The position numbers and the translations under genes were made by a program. Below are positions 16,234 to 23,493 of a DNA stretch of 32,189 nt, piece by piece. How positions within the stretch are numbered: the stretch's first letter is position 1; each line of letters begins with the position of its first letter. The notes under the pieces were generated by a model. That model was not told the DNA's origin and made no database searches. It saw only the letters and a program-made list of their open reading frames with translations. The stretch is from NCBI GenBank assembly GCA_026014875.1, contig JAOZHO010000033.1:77256-109444 (forward strand), in the 5' to 3' direction. This DNA comes from Candidatus Bathyarchaeota archaeon (lineage in GTDB: Archaea > Thermoproteota > Bathyarchaeia > TCS64).

Positions 16234-17157
16234 TCACATCGCCCTTAGGCGTTTGATCCTCTCTTCGAGGGGGGGATGGGTGGCGTAGAGTAGGTCGAGG
16301 GCGCTCCTGTTGGGATCGGCGATGAAGAGGTGGCTCACCGCCTCGCTCACATCCATATTCCCCTTATTGTGCTCCTTGATCTTCTCGAGAGCCGAGGCGA
16401 GCCCCTCAGGGTAGCGGGTTAGCTCCGCCCCCGAGGCGTCTGCGAGATACTCTCTCTTTCGGGAGACTGCGAATTGGACGATGCGGGTTAGTAGTGGGGC
16501 GAATATCGCGAGGAAGAAGCCCACTGCGAGAATCGCTATCTCGACGCCCCTCCTGTCCCCGTCGCCTCGTCCCCTTCCCCCGCGCCTGCCGCCTCTGACG
16601 GACCCGAACCGATAGGTCCTGAGAATGATGTGACTCAGAATCGCAGCTAGCCCCACGAGCACGGCTACGAGGGTCATAAAGGTCACATCCCTGTTCCTGA
16701 TATGGCTGAGCTCGTGAGCGAGGACTCCCTCCAGCTCCTGCCGGTCCAGAGCATTCAGGAGCCCCCGGGTCACCGCGACGCTCGCATGCTCCGGGTCCCG
16801 ACCAGTCGCGAAGGCGTTGATCTCGTCGCTGGGGACGACGTAGACCTTTGGGGTGGGCACTCCCGCGGCGAGGCTGATCCCCTCAACGGTGTCCCTGAGG
16901 TAGATGTGCTCCCTGCCCTCAGCAGGAACTGCGCCCGTGGCGCTGAGGACAACCCGGTCCCCGTACATCCATGAACTGTAGCTGTAGCCCACCACGAAGA
17001 CGAGGCTGAGGGGAAGGATAACGTAGAGATATTCAGGTGCGAAAATGTATGAGAATGAGAAGAGGAGTGCAACTATGATGATGGAGAGGATGGAGGCGAG
17101 GAAGATGGAGCTCCTCTTGTTCCTCGAGATCTCGTCGTAGAGGCTTCTAGAGCCCAT
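16234..17157 (-). CDS. htpX: HtpX-like M48 membrane zinc protease
   Basis: A 307-residue membrane metalloprotease. Two N-terminal helices (about 18-40 and 43-63) lead to the catalytic domain with HELSH (His148, Glu149, His152); the third ligand is probably Glu236 in KREYLADASGAEL. Two more helices (about 158-180 and 206-225) flank a Gly/Arg-rich linker (186-204). HtpX proteases degrade misfolded membrane proteins. The ATG overlaps the LemA stop by one base (TGATG), so translation is coupled. The LemA-HtpX pair recurs in many archaea and bacteria. Length and motifs are normal for the family. Confidence 0.93.
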   Translation of the reverse strand: MGSRSLYDEISRNKRSSIFLASILSIIIVALLFSFSYIFAPEYLYVILPLSLVFVVGYSYSSWMYGDRVVLSATGAVPAEGREHIYLRDTVEGISLAAGVPTPKVYVVPSDEINAFATGRDPEHASVAVTRGLLNALDRQELEGVLAHELSHIRNRDVTFMTLVAVLVGLAAILSHIILRTYRFGSVRGGRRGGRGRGDGDRRGVEIAILAVGFFLAIFAPLLTRIVQFAVSRKREYLADASGAELTRYPEGLASALEKIKEHNKGNMDVSEAVSHLFIADPNRSALDLLYATHPPLEERIKRLRAM

Positions 17158-17705
17158 CAGAACTCCACTTTGGGGGCCTCGCGGGCCGCCTCAGGGGCCT
17201 CGAGGAACTCGTGCTTAGCCCTGCCCCCCGCGAACCAGACGCCGGGGATGGTCGTGATCATGTTGTTGAACTGGAGCACGCTGCTGTTGTAGAACTGGCG
17301 GGCGTAGGCGATCTTGTTCTCGATCCCCTCGAGCTGCTCCTGGAAGAGCTTGAAGTTGTCCGCAGCCTTCAGGTCAGGATAGGCCTCGGCTATGGCGAAA
17401 AGGCGGCCCAGCGCCCCGGTGAGGGCGTTGGAGGCCTGCATCCTCTCCTCCCTGCCTCCCGTGATCATCCCCGCTCGGGCGGCGGCGATGCCCTCGAATA
17501 TCTCCCGTTCGTGGGTGGCGTAGCCCTTCACGGTCTCGACTAGGTTAGGCACCAGGTCGAACCGCTTCTGGAGCTGGACGTCGATCTGGGCCCAGGCCTC
17601 CTCGATGCGGTTTGCGAGGACCTTGATCTTGTTGTAGATCGATATGAACCAGTATGCGACTATCGCGATGACTACCACGATTCCGATGAGAATTGTCCAA
17701 TCCAT
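17157..17705 (-). CDS. lemA: LemA family protein
   Basis: A 182-residue protein with one N-terminal membrane helix (about 4-23) followed by a long helical domain. The family signature is RFDLVPNLVETVKGYA (about 48-63), and the C-terminal region has the NNMITTIPG and FAGGRAKHEF stretches typical of LemA. The helical part is normally extracytoplasmic. Function is not well established; the gene is commonly next to HtpX, as here, and may modulate the protease or the envelope. Start ATG 17705, with a TATA-like box 36-45 bases upstream. First gene of a two-gene operon. Confidence 0.93.
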   Translation of the reverse strand: MDWTILIGIVVVIAIVAYWFISIYNKIKVLANRIEEAWAQIDVQLQKRFDLVPNLVETVKGYATHEREIFEGIAAARAGMITGGREERMQASNALTGALGRLFAIAEAYPDLKAADNFKLFQEQLEGIENKIAYARQFYNSSVLQFNNMITTIPGVWFAGGRAKHEFLEAPEAAREAPKVEF

Positions 17706-17740
17706 TTCACGACACCAATGATAAGAGACTTGAAGGGTAA

Positions 17741-17750
17741 TCTTATTAAC
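17741..17750 (-). promoter_or_regulatory. TATA-like box of lemA-htpX
   Basis: GTTAATAAGA on the minus strand lies 36-45 bases before ATG 17705, in the 66-base AT-rich spacer after alaX. Confidence 0.45.
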
Positions 17751-17771
17751 ATATTGAAAATTAGCGCCGGC

Positions 17772-18497
17772 TCATGGGGCCTGTTCGAGGAGGAAGTGCA
17801 CGATCTTCCGCCCCTTCTTGGCCTTGGAGAGTGTGAGCTCTGATAGGCGCCCGATCTCGCCCGTGCTCCCGACGTGGGTTCCAAAGCAGAAGGTGAGGGC
17901 GTGCCCAGGAATTTCCACCATCCTGAGCCGGTCGATGTTCCTTGGGATCTTCGCGAGGAACTCCCGCTTCCGTGCGTCGTCCCCGACATCGAGCTCCTCC
18001 CTTGAAACGAAAAATATTCGGAGAGGGAGGTCCTCATCCACGATACTGTTGAACACGGCCTCGACCTCCCGGACGGTCGCCTCGTCGAGCTCCGAGGGCT
18101 TGAAGTCGAGGCGCTCTAGGTCGGAGTAGACCTTGGGCCCGCTTCCCCGCATCTCGAAGAGGCCTGTGAGGAGGTGCTCCCCGCTATGTCGCCTCATGTT
18201 CCAGTGCCTGGGTTCCCAGTCGATAGTGCCATGGATCTCAGTCCCGACCGGGATGTCCCCAGCGAGGTAATGGTAGATGTCTTTCCCCCGTTTCATCACC
18301 TTGCGGACTGAAGTCTCTCCTCCTGCGTAGGTTATTTTGCCCGTGTCCGATGGCTGCCCACCCGACTCGGGGTAGAAGGCGGTCCTGTCGAGGATGACGA
18401 ACTTGGGGCCCGCTTTCACGATCCGGGCGTCGAACTCCTTGAGGTGACTGTCCTCCACATACAGGGGCTCGGATGAATTTTCGTTGGGCTCGTACAT
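17772..18497 (-). CDS. alaX: AlaX-type alanyl-tRNA editing protein
   Basis: A 241-residue free-standing homologue of the AlaRS editing domain that hydrolyses Ser-tRNA(Ala) or Gly-tRNA(Ala). Zinc ligands are His104 and His108 in RRHSGEHLL, with Cys204 and His208 in CFGTHVGSTGEIG. The N-terminal beta-barrel domain (about 12-95) has the FYPESGGQPSD motif. The length fits AlaX-M, which has this extra N-terminal domain. Start ATG 18497 has GGTGA six bases upstream and a TATA-like box about 45 bases upstream (18541-18552). Transcribed alone. Confidence 0.93.
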   Translation of the reverse strand: MYEPNENSSEPLYVEDSHLKEFDARIVKAGPKFVILDRTAFYPESGGQPSDTGKITYAGGETSVRKVMKRGKDIYHYLAGDIPVGTEIHGTIDWEPRHWNMRRHSGEHLLTGLFEMRGSGPKVYSDLERLDFKPSELDEATVREVEAVFNSIVDEDLPLRIFFVSREELDVGDDARKREFLAKIPRNIDRLRMVEIPGHALTFCFGTHVGSTGEIGRLSELTLSKAKKGRKIVHFLLEQAP

Positions 18498-18540
18498 CTA
18501 GGTCACCGCGAATATGGCACGCATTACATCGTTCCTACTG

Positions 18541-18552
18541 TGAATAATATGT
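18541..18552 (-). promoter_or_regulatory. TATA-like box of alaX
   Basis: ACATATTATTCA on the minus strand, 44-55 bases before ATG 18497. Confidence 0.45.
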
Positions 18553-18616
18553 TTCCTCCCGAATCTTTGTTGCGCGCGAAGGGGGCACCAATATTTTCCC
18601 ATGAGAGGGGAGATGC

Positions 18617-19621
18617 TCAGGAGAGACCGAGCAGCTTCTCGGGATTCTCCTTCACAAGCCTCCCGATGTCATCACCGGGGATCCCCAGGTCCAAGAGACA
18701 GGCGATGAACTCCCTGAGCCCCTCCACCGGCTCGGGCAGAGTGTAAACACCGAAGTCGGTTGCTATAATGCAGTGCTCGGCCCCAAGCTCTCGGATCTGC
18801 TCTGCAACGTGCTTCACGCCTCCCCCGGGCCCCTCGTTCATCCCTTCGTCGATGGAGGCGTACTCCTTCTCGACGTAGTAGTGGGTCTTGGGGATGCTCG
18901 TCGTGTGGGTGAATGCGGCGAGGGTGTACTCGATAAACGCTCCCCCGCGGGCCATACGTCGGAGCTCGTCCATCCCGGCGATCTTGGTGACCGCGCTGGA
19001 GACAACGACCCTCTTTATCCCGTAATCCCCGGCGAGGCCCACAAGCCTAACCGCCTCGTCCACCGAGACGTGCCCTGTGATCATGTAGACGTCAGGATTC
19101 TCCGCGATGAGGGAGAGGATCTCGTCAAGCTCTGGCCCCGGCTCCTCCTCCAAGGGTATCCTGATGCATCGGTCGAGCTCCTCCTCCTTGAATTTAGGGT
19201 AGAGCTCGCTGAGGGGCGTAAATTTCCCGTCCACCGATCTGCCCTCCCGGGCGGCCTGGTAGTACGTGGAGTGAGCGCCGAAGCTGACGTATTTAGCGCC
19301 GTCACCGTAGTGAAGGGCTGTCTTGACGGCCCGGGGGTTCATTCCACCGTAGACGGTGTTCAGTATGATGCCCCCGTAGGTCTGAAAGTCGGGGACCGCC
19401 CGATTCACCAGCCAGGCGGTGCCATTGCTCATCTCGAAGACGTCCATGAAGACGACGGCCCGCATACCTGCGTCCCGGGCTTGGATGGCGGCCTGGAAAG
19501 GGTCCACCCTGCGAGGGCTGCTGAAAATATGGGGGCCAGGGTGGACGTGAATATCGATGGCCCCAATGAGGAGCTCTTGAGAGAGTTCGAAGGAACGGCC
19601 ATCGGGCAAATACTCGGTCAT
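18617..19621 (-). CDS. DUF6282-type metal-dependent hydrolase
   Basis: A 334-residue protein resembling the DUF6282 family of amidohydrolase-fold proteins. Residues near the N-terminus (IDIHVHPGPH, about 22-31) form an HxHxG-type metal motif. Further TIM-barrel features are MITGHVS near 197 and IIATDFG near 288, where His and Asp ligands are expected. The substrate is unknown. A TATA-like TAATTATTTG on the minus strand, about 25-33 bases before ATG 19621, implies a very short leader; no Shine-Dalgarno motif is seen. It lies among other amide and peptide hydrolases, so a role in catabolism of amides or cyclic compounds is plausible but inferred. Confidence 0.75.
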   Translation of the reverse strand: MTEYLPDGRSFELSQELLIGAIDIHVHPGPHIFSSPRRVDPFQAAIQARDAGMRAVVFMDVFEMSNGTAWLVNRAVPDFQTYGGIILNTVYGGMNPRAVKTALHYGDGAKYVSFGAHSTYYQAAREGRSVDGKFTPLSELYPKFKEEELDRCIRIPLEEEPGPELDEILSLIAENPDVYMITGHVSVDEAVRLVGLAGDYGIKRVVVSSAVTKIAGMDELRRMARGGAFIEYTLAAFTHTTSIPKTHYYVEKEYASIDEGMNEGPGGGVKHVAEQIRELGAEHCIIATDFGVYTLPEPVEGLREFIACLLDLGIPGDDIGRLVKENPEKLLGLS

Positions 19622-19644
19622 GAAAGGGAATACGGCTTTAGATC

Positions 19645-19654
19645 ACAAATAATT
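19645..19654 (-). promoter_or_regulatory. TATA-like box of DUF6282 gene
   Basis: TAATTATTTG on the minus strand, about 24-33 bases before ATG 19621, implying near-leaderless transcription. Confidence 0.45.
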
Positions 19655-19690
19655 AGCGCTTGAGACGACGGCAAAGCGGACGCATTGTGG

Positions 19691-20770
19691 CTACTCCTGA
19701 TGGCACATCAGCATCATCTTGCTGAAGACGCCGCGTCCGCTACAGCCATCGCAGCTGATGCAGGTAGCCTCTGGCTGGCCAGCCTCGAGGTTCCTGATGA
19801 GGTCGGGCTCCCGGATGAAGGGACGGCTCATCGAGATGAGGTCTGTCACACCCTTCTCGAGGAGGGCCTCCATGCAACTAAGAGTCCTGATCCCGTTCAC
19901 GAGCCCCATGGGCGTGGGCATTATCGCCTCCCGCATCTTCGCGGCGTGGCCAGCGAAATTCGCCTCGGAAAGAGCTGGGTCGTCCGATTTAGCCCTCGTC
20001 TGACGGAGTTCCCTCACCTGTCCCACGCCGCCTCCGCTGACCTCTATGAGATCCATGCCGTGTTTCGCTAGCGCCGATGCGACCTTGACACTATCCTCCA
20101 CGGTGAACCCGTCGGGGCTGAAGTCGTCGCAGTTCATCTTGATGAGAACAGGGTAAGAGCCCCCGACTCGGGCCCGGATCTCGTCGTAGACCTCGTTAAG
20201 GAGGCGCATCCGGTTTTCGAGGCTCCCCCCGTACTCGTCGGTCCGTCTGTTCGCGAGTCTCGAGAGGAACTGGGAGACGAGATAGCCGTGGGCTCCGTGG
20301 ATCATGACCCCATCGAACCCGGCATCTATCGTCCGCTCCGCCGCGTCGCCGAATGCGTCCACGATACCGTGGATCTCGTCGACGGTGAGGGCTCTTCCCT
20401 TCCAGTCTCCCTCCTGGTACTCGGAGGGGCCTGCCCTGTCGACGATGCTCTTGTATCCGGCATGGTTGAGCTGGGTCACCACCTTGCCACCATGTCTATG
20501 GACTGCGTCCGTCAGCTCCCGGAGCTTGGAGACCTGATGGTCACCGCTGATTCCCGCCATGCCCACGTGGGCCTTCCCGGAGTCCATGACGTAGGTGTGG
20601 CCCTTGACGATGAGGCCGACGCCCCCCCTCGAGAGGCCCTCGTAGAGCCGGATGATCTCGGGGCGCACTATCCCGTTCTCGTCGGACCAGTAGGAGGTCG
20701 TAGCGGACCTCATGAACCGGTTCCGGATCTCCATGGATCCGATCTTGAAAGGCTCGAACAGCTTCGACAT
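19691..20770 (-). CDS. OYE-family NADH:flavin oxidoreductase with C-terminal Cys cluster
   Basis: A 359-residue FMN-binding TIM barrel of the old yellow enzyme family. Landmarks: LFEPFKIGSMEIRNRF at the N-terminus, GVGLIVKGHTYV, QLNHAG (about 100) and the HGAHGYLVSQFLS motif, which in the family provides the substrate-binding His pair. The end of the protein carries CISCDGCSG and a further Cys (C-x2-C-x2-C-x12-C), close to the [4Fe-4S] motif of 2,4-dienoyl-CoA reductase-like enzymes, but the FAD/NAD(P) module that usually follows is absent. Electrons must therefore come from a separate partner. I choose ATG 20770, with AGAAGGT upstream, over ATG 20791. A TATA-like box is at 20801-20810 (minus strand). 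Substrate unknown: an unsaturated acyl-CoA or enone reductase. Confidence 0.88.
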   Translation of the reverse strand: MSKLFEPFKIGSMEIRNRFMRSATTSYWSDENGIVRPEIIRLYEGLSRGGVGLIVKGHTYVMDSGKAHVGMAGISGDHQVSKLRELTDAVHRHGGKVVTQLNHAGYKSIVDRAGPSEYQEGDWKGRALTVDEIHGIVDAFGDAAERTIDAGFDGVMIHGAHGYLVSQFLSRLANRRTDEYGGSLENRMRLLNEVYDEIRARVGGSYPVLIKMNCDDFSPDGFTVEDSVKVASALAKHGMDLIEVSGGGVGQVRELRQTRAKSDDPALSEANFAGHAAKMREAIMPTPMGLVNGIRTLSCMEALLEKGVTDLISMSRPFIREPDLIRNLEAGQPEATCISCDGCSGRGVFSKMMLMCHQE

Positions 20771-20800
20771 CGTGAGACCTTCTAGCTTCATATCGCGAGA

Positions 20801-20810
20801 GGCTTATACT
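20801..20810 (-). promoter_or_regulatory. TATA-like box of the OYE gene
   Basis: AGTATAAGCC on the minus strand, about 31-40 bases before ATG 20770. Confidence 0.4.
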
Positions 20811-20848
20811 TGTTCCGAAGTCTGCCAGGCACTTGATCAGGCTGGCGT

Positions 20849-21283
20849 TTACACGCCTTTGATTCGTTCCCTGATCTCTTTGGCGATGCGAGCCATCTCC
20901 TCGTCGTTGAGACGCTGAGGAGACCCGGAAACGCCTTGGATCATGCCCCCCCTATCCCCCCGATTTCTGGGGATGACATGAATGTGAACGTGGGGGACCT
21001 CCTGGCCACTCTCCCGCCCGTTGTTGATGCCGATGGTGCTCGCTGGGGCCCCCATCGCCTCCTGGATCCGCCCCACAATCTTATGGAGTGCCGCAAAGAG
21101 GTGGCGGGCGTCCTCCTCGGGGAGGTCCTCGACCCGGGTTATGTGGGCCTTGGGGATGACCAGGGTGTGGCCAGGGGCTGAGGGGTGGATGTCGAGGAAG
21201 GCTAGGGTCTTCTCGTCCTCGTAGACCTTGTGGGATGGGATCTTCCCCTCGACGATGGCGCAAAAGATGCAGTGATCAGCCAT
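20849..21283 (-). CDS. HIT family nucleotide-binding hydrolase
   Basis: A 144-residue histidine-triad protein. The triad is His98, His100 and His102 in PHVHIHVIP. The N-terminus CIFCAIVEGKIP has the Cys5/Cys8 pair typical of zinc-binding HINT-type proteins. HIT proteins hydrolyse nucleoside phosphoramidates, dinucleoside polyphosphates or related compounds in the cytoplasm. ATG 21283 is chosen over TTG 21289 because GAGGTGA lies seven bases before it. It follows the DUF362-ferredoxin gene by 12 bases, so the two form an operon, with the OYE gene next. Confidence 0.92.
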   Translation of the reverse strand: MADHCIFCAIVEGKIPSHKVYEDEKTLAFLDIHPSAPGHTLVIPKAHITRVEDLPEEDARHLFAALHKIVGRIQEAMGAPASTIGINNGRESGQEVPHVHIHVIPRNRGDRGGMIQGVSGSPQRLNDEEMARIAKEIRERIKGV

Positions 21284-21295
21284 ATACAAATCACC

Positions 21296-22417
21296 TCAGC
21301 TGGCAGCGCTGCCCCCGACCCGTGCCTTGTAGGCCTCGGTCCTGACGACGCTCAGGGCTCCGTTGGGGCAGAGCTCGATGCAGCAGAAGCACTGGATGCA
21401 GTTCTGGTCCTGGAACTCAGGGATGCCCGCCATGGTGATGGCGTTCACGGGGCAGACCTTGGCGCAGATCCCGCAGCTCGTGCACTTCTCGGGGTCGCAC
21501 TCGATGGGCATCCTGACGTCGAGGAACATCTGGTCGTCCTGGTGGGTCCGGGGCTTCTTGAAGGGCCTCGACACCTCGGAGATGGGCGTACCGACGACCT
21601 CCACCTCCTCGAGCGACGATGGACCAAGTCCCCTCTCAGCCGCGATGAAATTGGTCCCCACCTCCAGGGGGTCCCAGCCCATCAAAGCAGTGCCTACGAG
21701 GTCTACGGCGACTGCGTCCCCTCCCGCGATGATGACACCGAGATCCACGGGATCCCCCGTGTTGGGACCCTCCCCCTCCATCGCGACGACGGCGTCCACC
21801 ACGTTGAGGCGGACCTGCCCCCGGATGGCCTGATAGAGATCCACGAGAAGACGGCTGAACCTCTCAGAGTCGTTGCCGGTTTGGACATGATGGTGGGCCT
21901 TGGTACCCCCCTGCTGGAGACCGAAGAGGTTTTTGACAGCGCAGGTGAGGGCGGTGAGGACGTGGGTTTTGAGCTTCGGAGCGTTAATTATTCCGGCGCA
22001 CTCTAGGGCGAACCGGGGAAACCAAACCTCCTTCAGGATCTCCCCGTCGGGGTTCCCGACCCGGACCGGCTCCTCGCGGTCCAGTATGTTGATCTCGACC
22101 CCCGCCTCATCACAGAGCTTCCTGATCCCGAGGCCGTCGAACACGACTTCGGGCCTAGCATATGAACCGGTAGCGGGGCACTCCCCCACGACGGGCTTCC
22201 CACCGGCTTCCTTGATCAACTCGACTATTGTCATGAAGACCCGGGGATCGGTGGTGGCCCCCGTCTCGGCGCTCTTGACTGTGAATAGGTTGGGCTTGAC
22301 GAGGAACGACTCCCCAGGCTCCACGAATTTTTCCATGCCTCCGAGGAGCCCCACGGCCTCCCTGACGGCGTCCTCTACGCTCTCCCCGACCTTGACCACC
22401 GCGACCCGAGGCTTCAT
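21296..22417 (-). CDS. DUF362 protein with two [4Fe-4S] ferredoxin motifs
   Basis: A 373-residue protein. The N-terminal DUF362 domain covers about 30-270 (VKPNLFTVKSAETGATTDP and APKLKTHVLTALTCAVKN are typical). The C-terminal bacterial-type ferredoxin part has two CxxCxxCxxxCP motifs (CTSCGICAKVCP and CIQCFCCIELCP, about 312-355). DUF362 proteins are soluble electron carriers or radical-linked enzymes of unknown substrate. Start ATG 22417. An AT-rich promoter is seen at 22441-22467 (minus strand). Its neighbours are a HIT protein and an OYE flavoenzyme, which lacks its own reductase module, so this ferredoxin could supply its electrons; this is inference. Confidence 0.92.
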   Translation of the reverse strand: MKPRVAVVKVGESVEDAVREAVGLLGGMEKFVEPGESFLVKPNLFTVKSAETGATTDPRVFMTIVELIKEAGGKPVVGECPATGSYARPEVVFDGLGIRKLCDEAGVEINILDREEPVRVGNPDGEILKEVWFPRFALECAGIINAPKLKTHVLTALTCAVKNLFGLQQGGTKAHHHVQTGNDSERFSRLLVDLYQAIRGQVRLNVVDAVVAMEGEGPNTGDPVDLGVIIAGGDAVAVDLVGTALMGWDPLEVGTNFIAAERGLGPSSLEEVEVVGTPISEVSRPFKKPRTHQDDQMFLDVRMPIECDPEKCTSCGICAKVCPVNAITMAGIPEFQDQNCIQCFCCIELCPNGALSVVRTEAYKARVGGSAAS

Positions 22418-22457
22418 GGATCACACATCTGGAGCGGTGAAATAAAAAATCGAGGCA

Positions 22458-22467
22458 GAAATAAAGC
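22458..22467 (-). promoter_or_regulatory. TATA-like box of DUF362-HIT operon
   Basis: GCTTTATTTC on the minus strand, 41-50 bases before ATG 22417. A second AT-rich patch, ATTTTTTATT (22441-22450), lies closer and is the alternative. Confidence 0.35.
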
Positions 22468-22563
22468 CGCGCGTGTCCTAAGGGTATCATTCTCCCAAAG
22501 AAAAACGTTGGTTTACCAATTCTCCATCCAAGCAGATGTCCAAGCTGCCCCCTAGCTCCAAGT

Positions 22564-22571
22564 AAAAAAAA
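22564..22571 (-). terminator. T8 terminator after creatininase-family gene
   Basis: Eight A residues on the + strand, read as T8 on the coding strand, begin 19 bases after the stop codon at 22590. Confidence 0.45.
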
Positions 22572-22589
22572 CGGAACAAAGGGGGAGGG

Positions 22590-23435
22590 CTAGTCTTTGA
22601 AAGCGTCGGGGACGGGTATCGTCTTCCATAAGTTGATGAAGTCGACGAAGAAGCCCACCCGCTCCTCGAAGCGTGCCCTGAACTCATCCGGGTCGGCGGT
22701 CCGAGGGTCGTTGGTTCCGTATACGCCCGTGGAGGTGAAGTCGATGTTCACCGGGGGCATCGTCGCGTTCCGGACTTGACTCACCAGTTCAAAGTCCTCC
22801 CTGTCTGGATCCATGAACTCGTAGAGCTTCGGATCCATCTTTAGTGCGGGCTCCCAGTTCTCGAGGCGCCACATCTCCACCAGCTCCGGGAAGAGCGCTA
22901 GAGCCCCAGAGGTCTCAGTTGGGCCCGAGTGGACATCCCAGTGCCTCTTCTGCCTGTCGGCGTACACTTTCGCGAGTTCCGTGTTGCTGGGGCCCGAGGG
23001 CTGAGCCACCATGACGTTGAAGTACTGCTTAGCGAGTCGGGCGGTAAGGGAGAAGATGTCGCTGTTCCCCCCGTGGTGGTTGGACATCACGAAACGCTTC
23101 ACCCCATGATCTGCGAGGCACTCGATGGTGTCCATGTACACCGCGAGGAGAGTATCCTCCTTGAATGTCACAGTCCCCCTGAAGCCCATGTGGTGGGGGC
23201 TGTACCCCGGCCAGCAAGGGTTGAAGCAGACGCTGTTGGTCCGCTTCGCGACCTCATGGACGAAGTGCTTCGCCCCCAGGCTGTCCATCCCCAGAGGGAG
23301 GTGGGGGCCATGCTGCTCGATGGCGCCCATACCCAAGACGATCACGGGCTCGGACTCGTTCTCGACCCAGTCCTCGAATGCGGGTCTGGTCAGCTCCCAG
23401 AGCCAGAACTTGTTCAGCTTACCGTTCTCTGACAA
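22590..23435 (-). CDS. Creatininase-family amidohydrolase
   Basis: A metal-dependent amidohydrolase of the creatininase/MftE/formamidase-like family, about 281 residues. The signature is IEQHGPHLPLGMD, carrying the metal-binding Glu, His and Asp (about 43-54 counted from GTG 23444). A second part is SNHHGGN near 121-127, and HSGPTETS near 172-179 supplies the late Glu. Possible substrates are creatinine-like cyclic amides, formamides or peptide-derived amides; the family does not reveal which. TTG 23435 has GGTGA six bases upstream; GTG 23444 lies within that site and is less likely. It follows the D-aminoacylase gene by about 50 bases on the same strand. Confidence 0.88.
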   Translation of the reverse strand: MSENGKLNKFWLWELTRPAFEDWVENESEPVIVLGMGAIEQHGPHLPLGMDSLGAKHFVHEVAKRTNSVCFNPCWPGYSPHHMGFRGTVTFKEDTLLAVYMDTIECLADHGVKRFVMSNHHGGNSDIFSLTARLAKQYFNVMVAQPSGPSNTELAKVYADRQKRHWDVHSGPTETSGALALFPELVEMWRLENWEPALKMDPKLYEFMDPDREDFELVSQVRNATMPPVNIDFTSTGVYGTNDPRTADPDEFRARFEERVGFFVDFINLWKTIPVPDAFKD

Positions 23436-23493
23436 TAAGTTCACCAGAAAAAGATGGGGCTAACGGGATTTAACGGGTTCGCAGGAAAAGGAA

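Noticed and set aside
21296-21627. Small minus-strand and + strand ORFs over the ferredoxin part of the DUF362 gene
   Set aside because: They lack domains and are biased; the Cys motifs are in the DUF362 frame.
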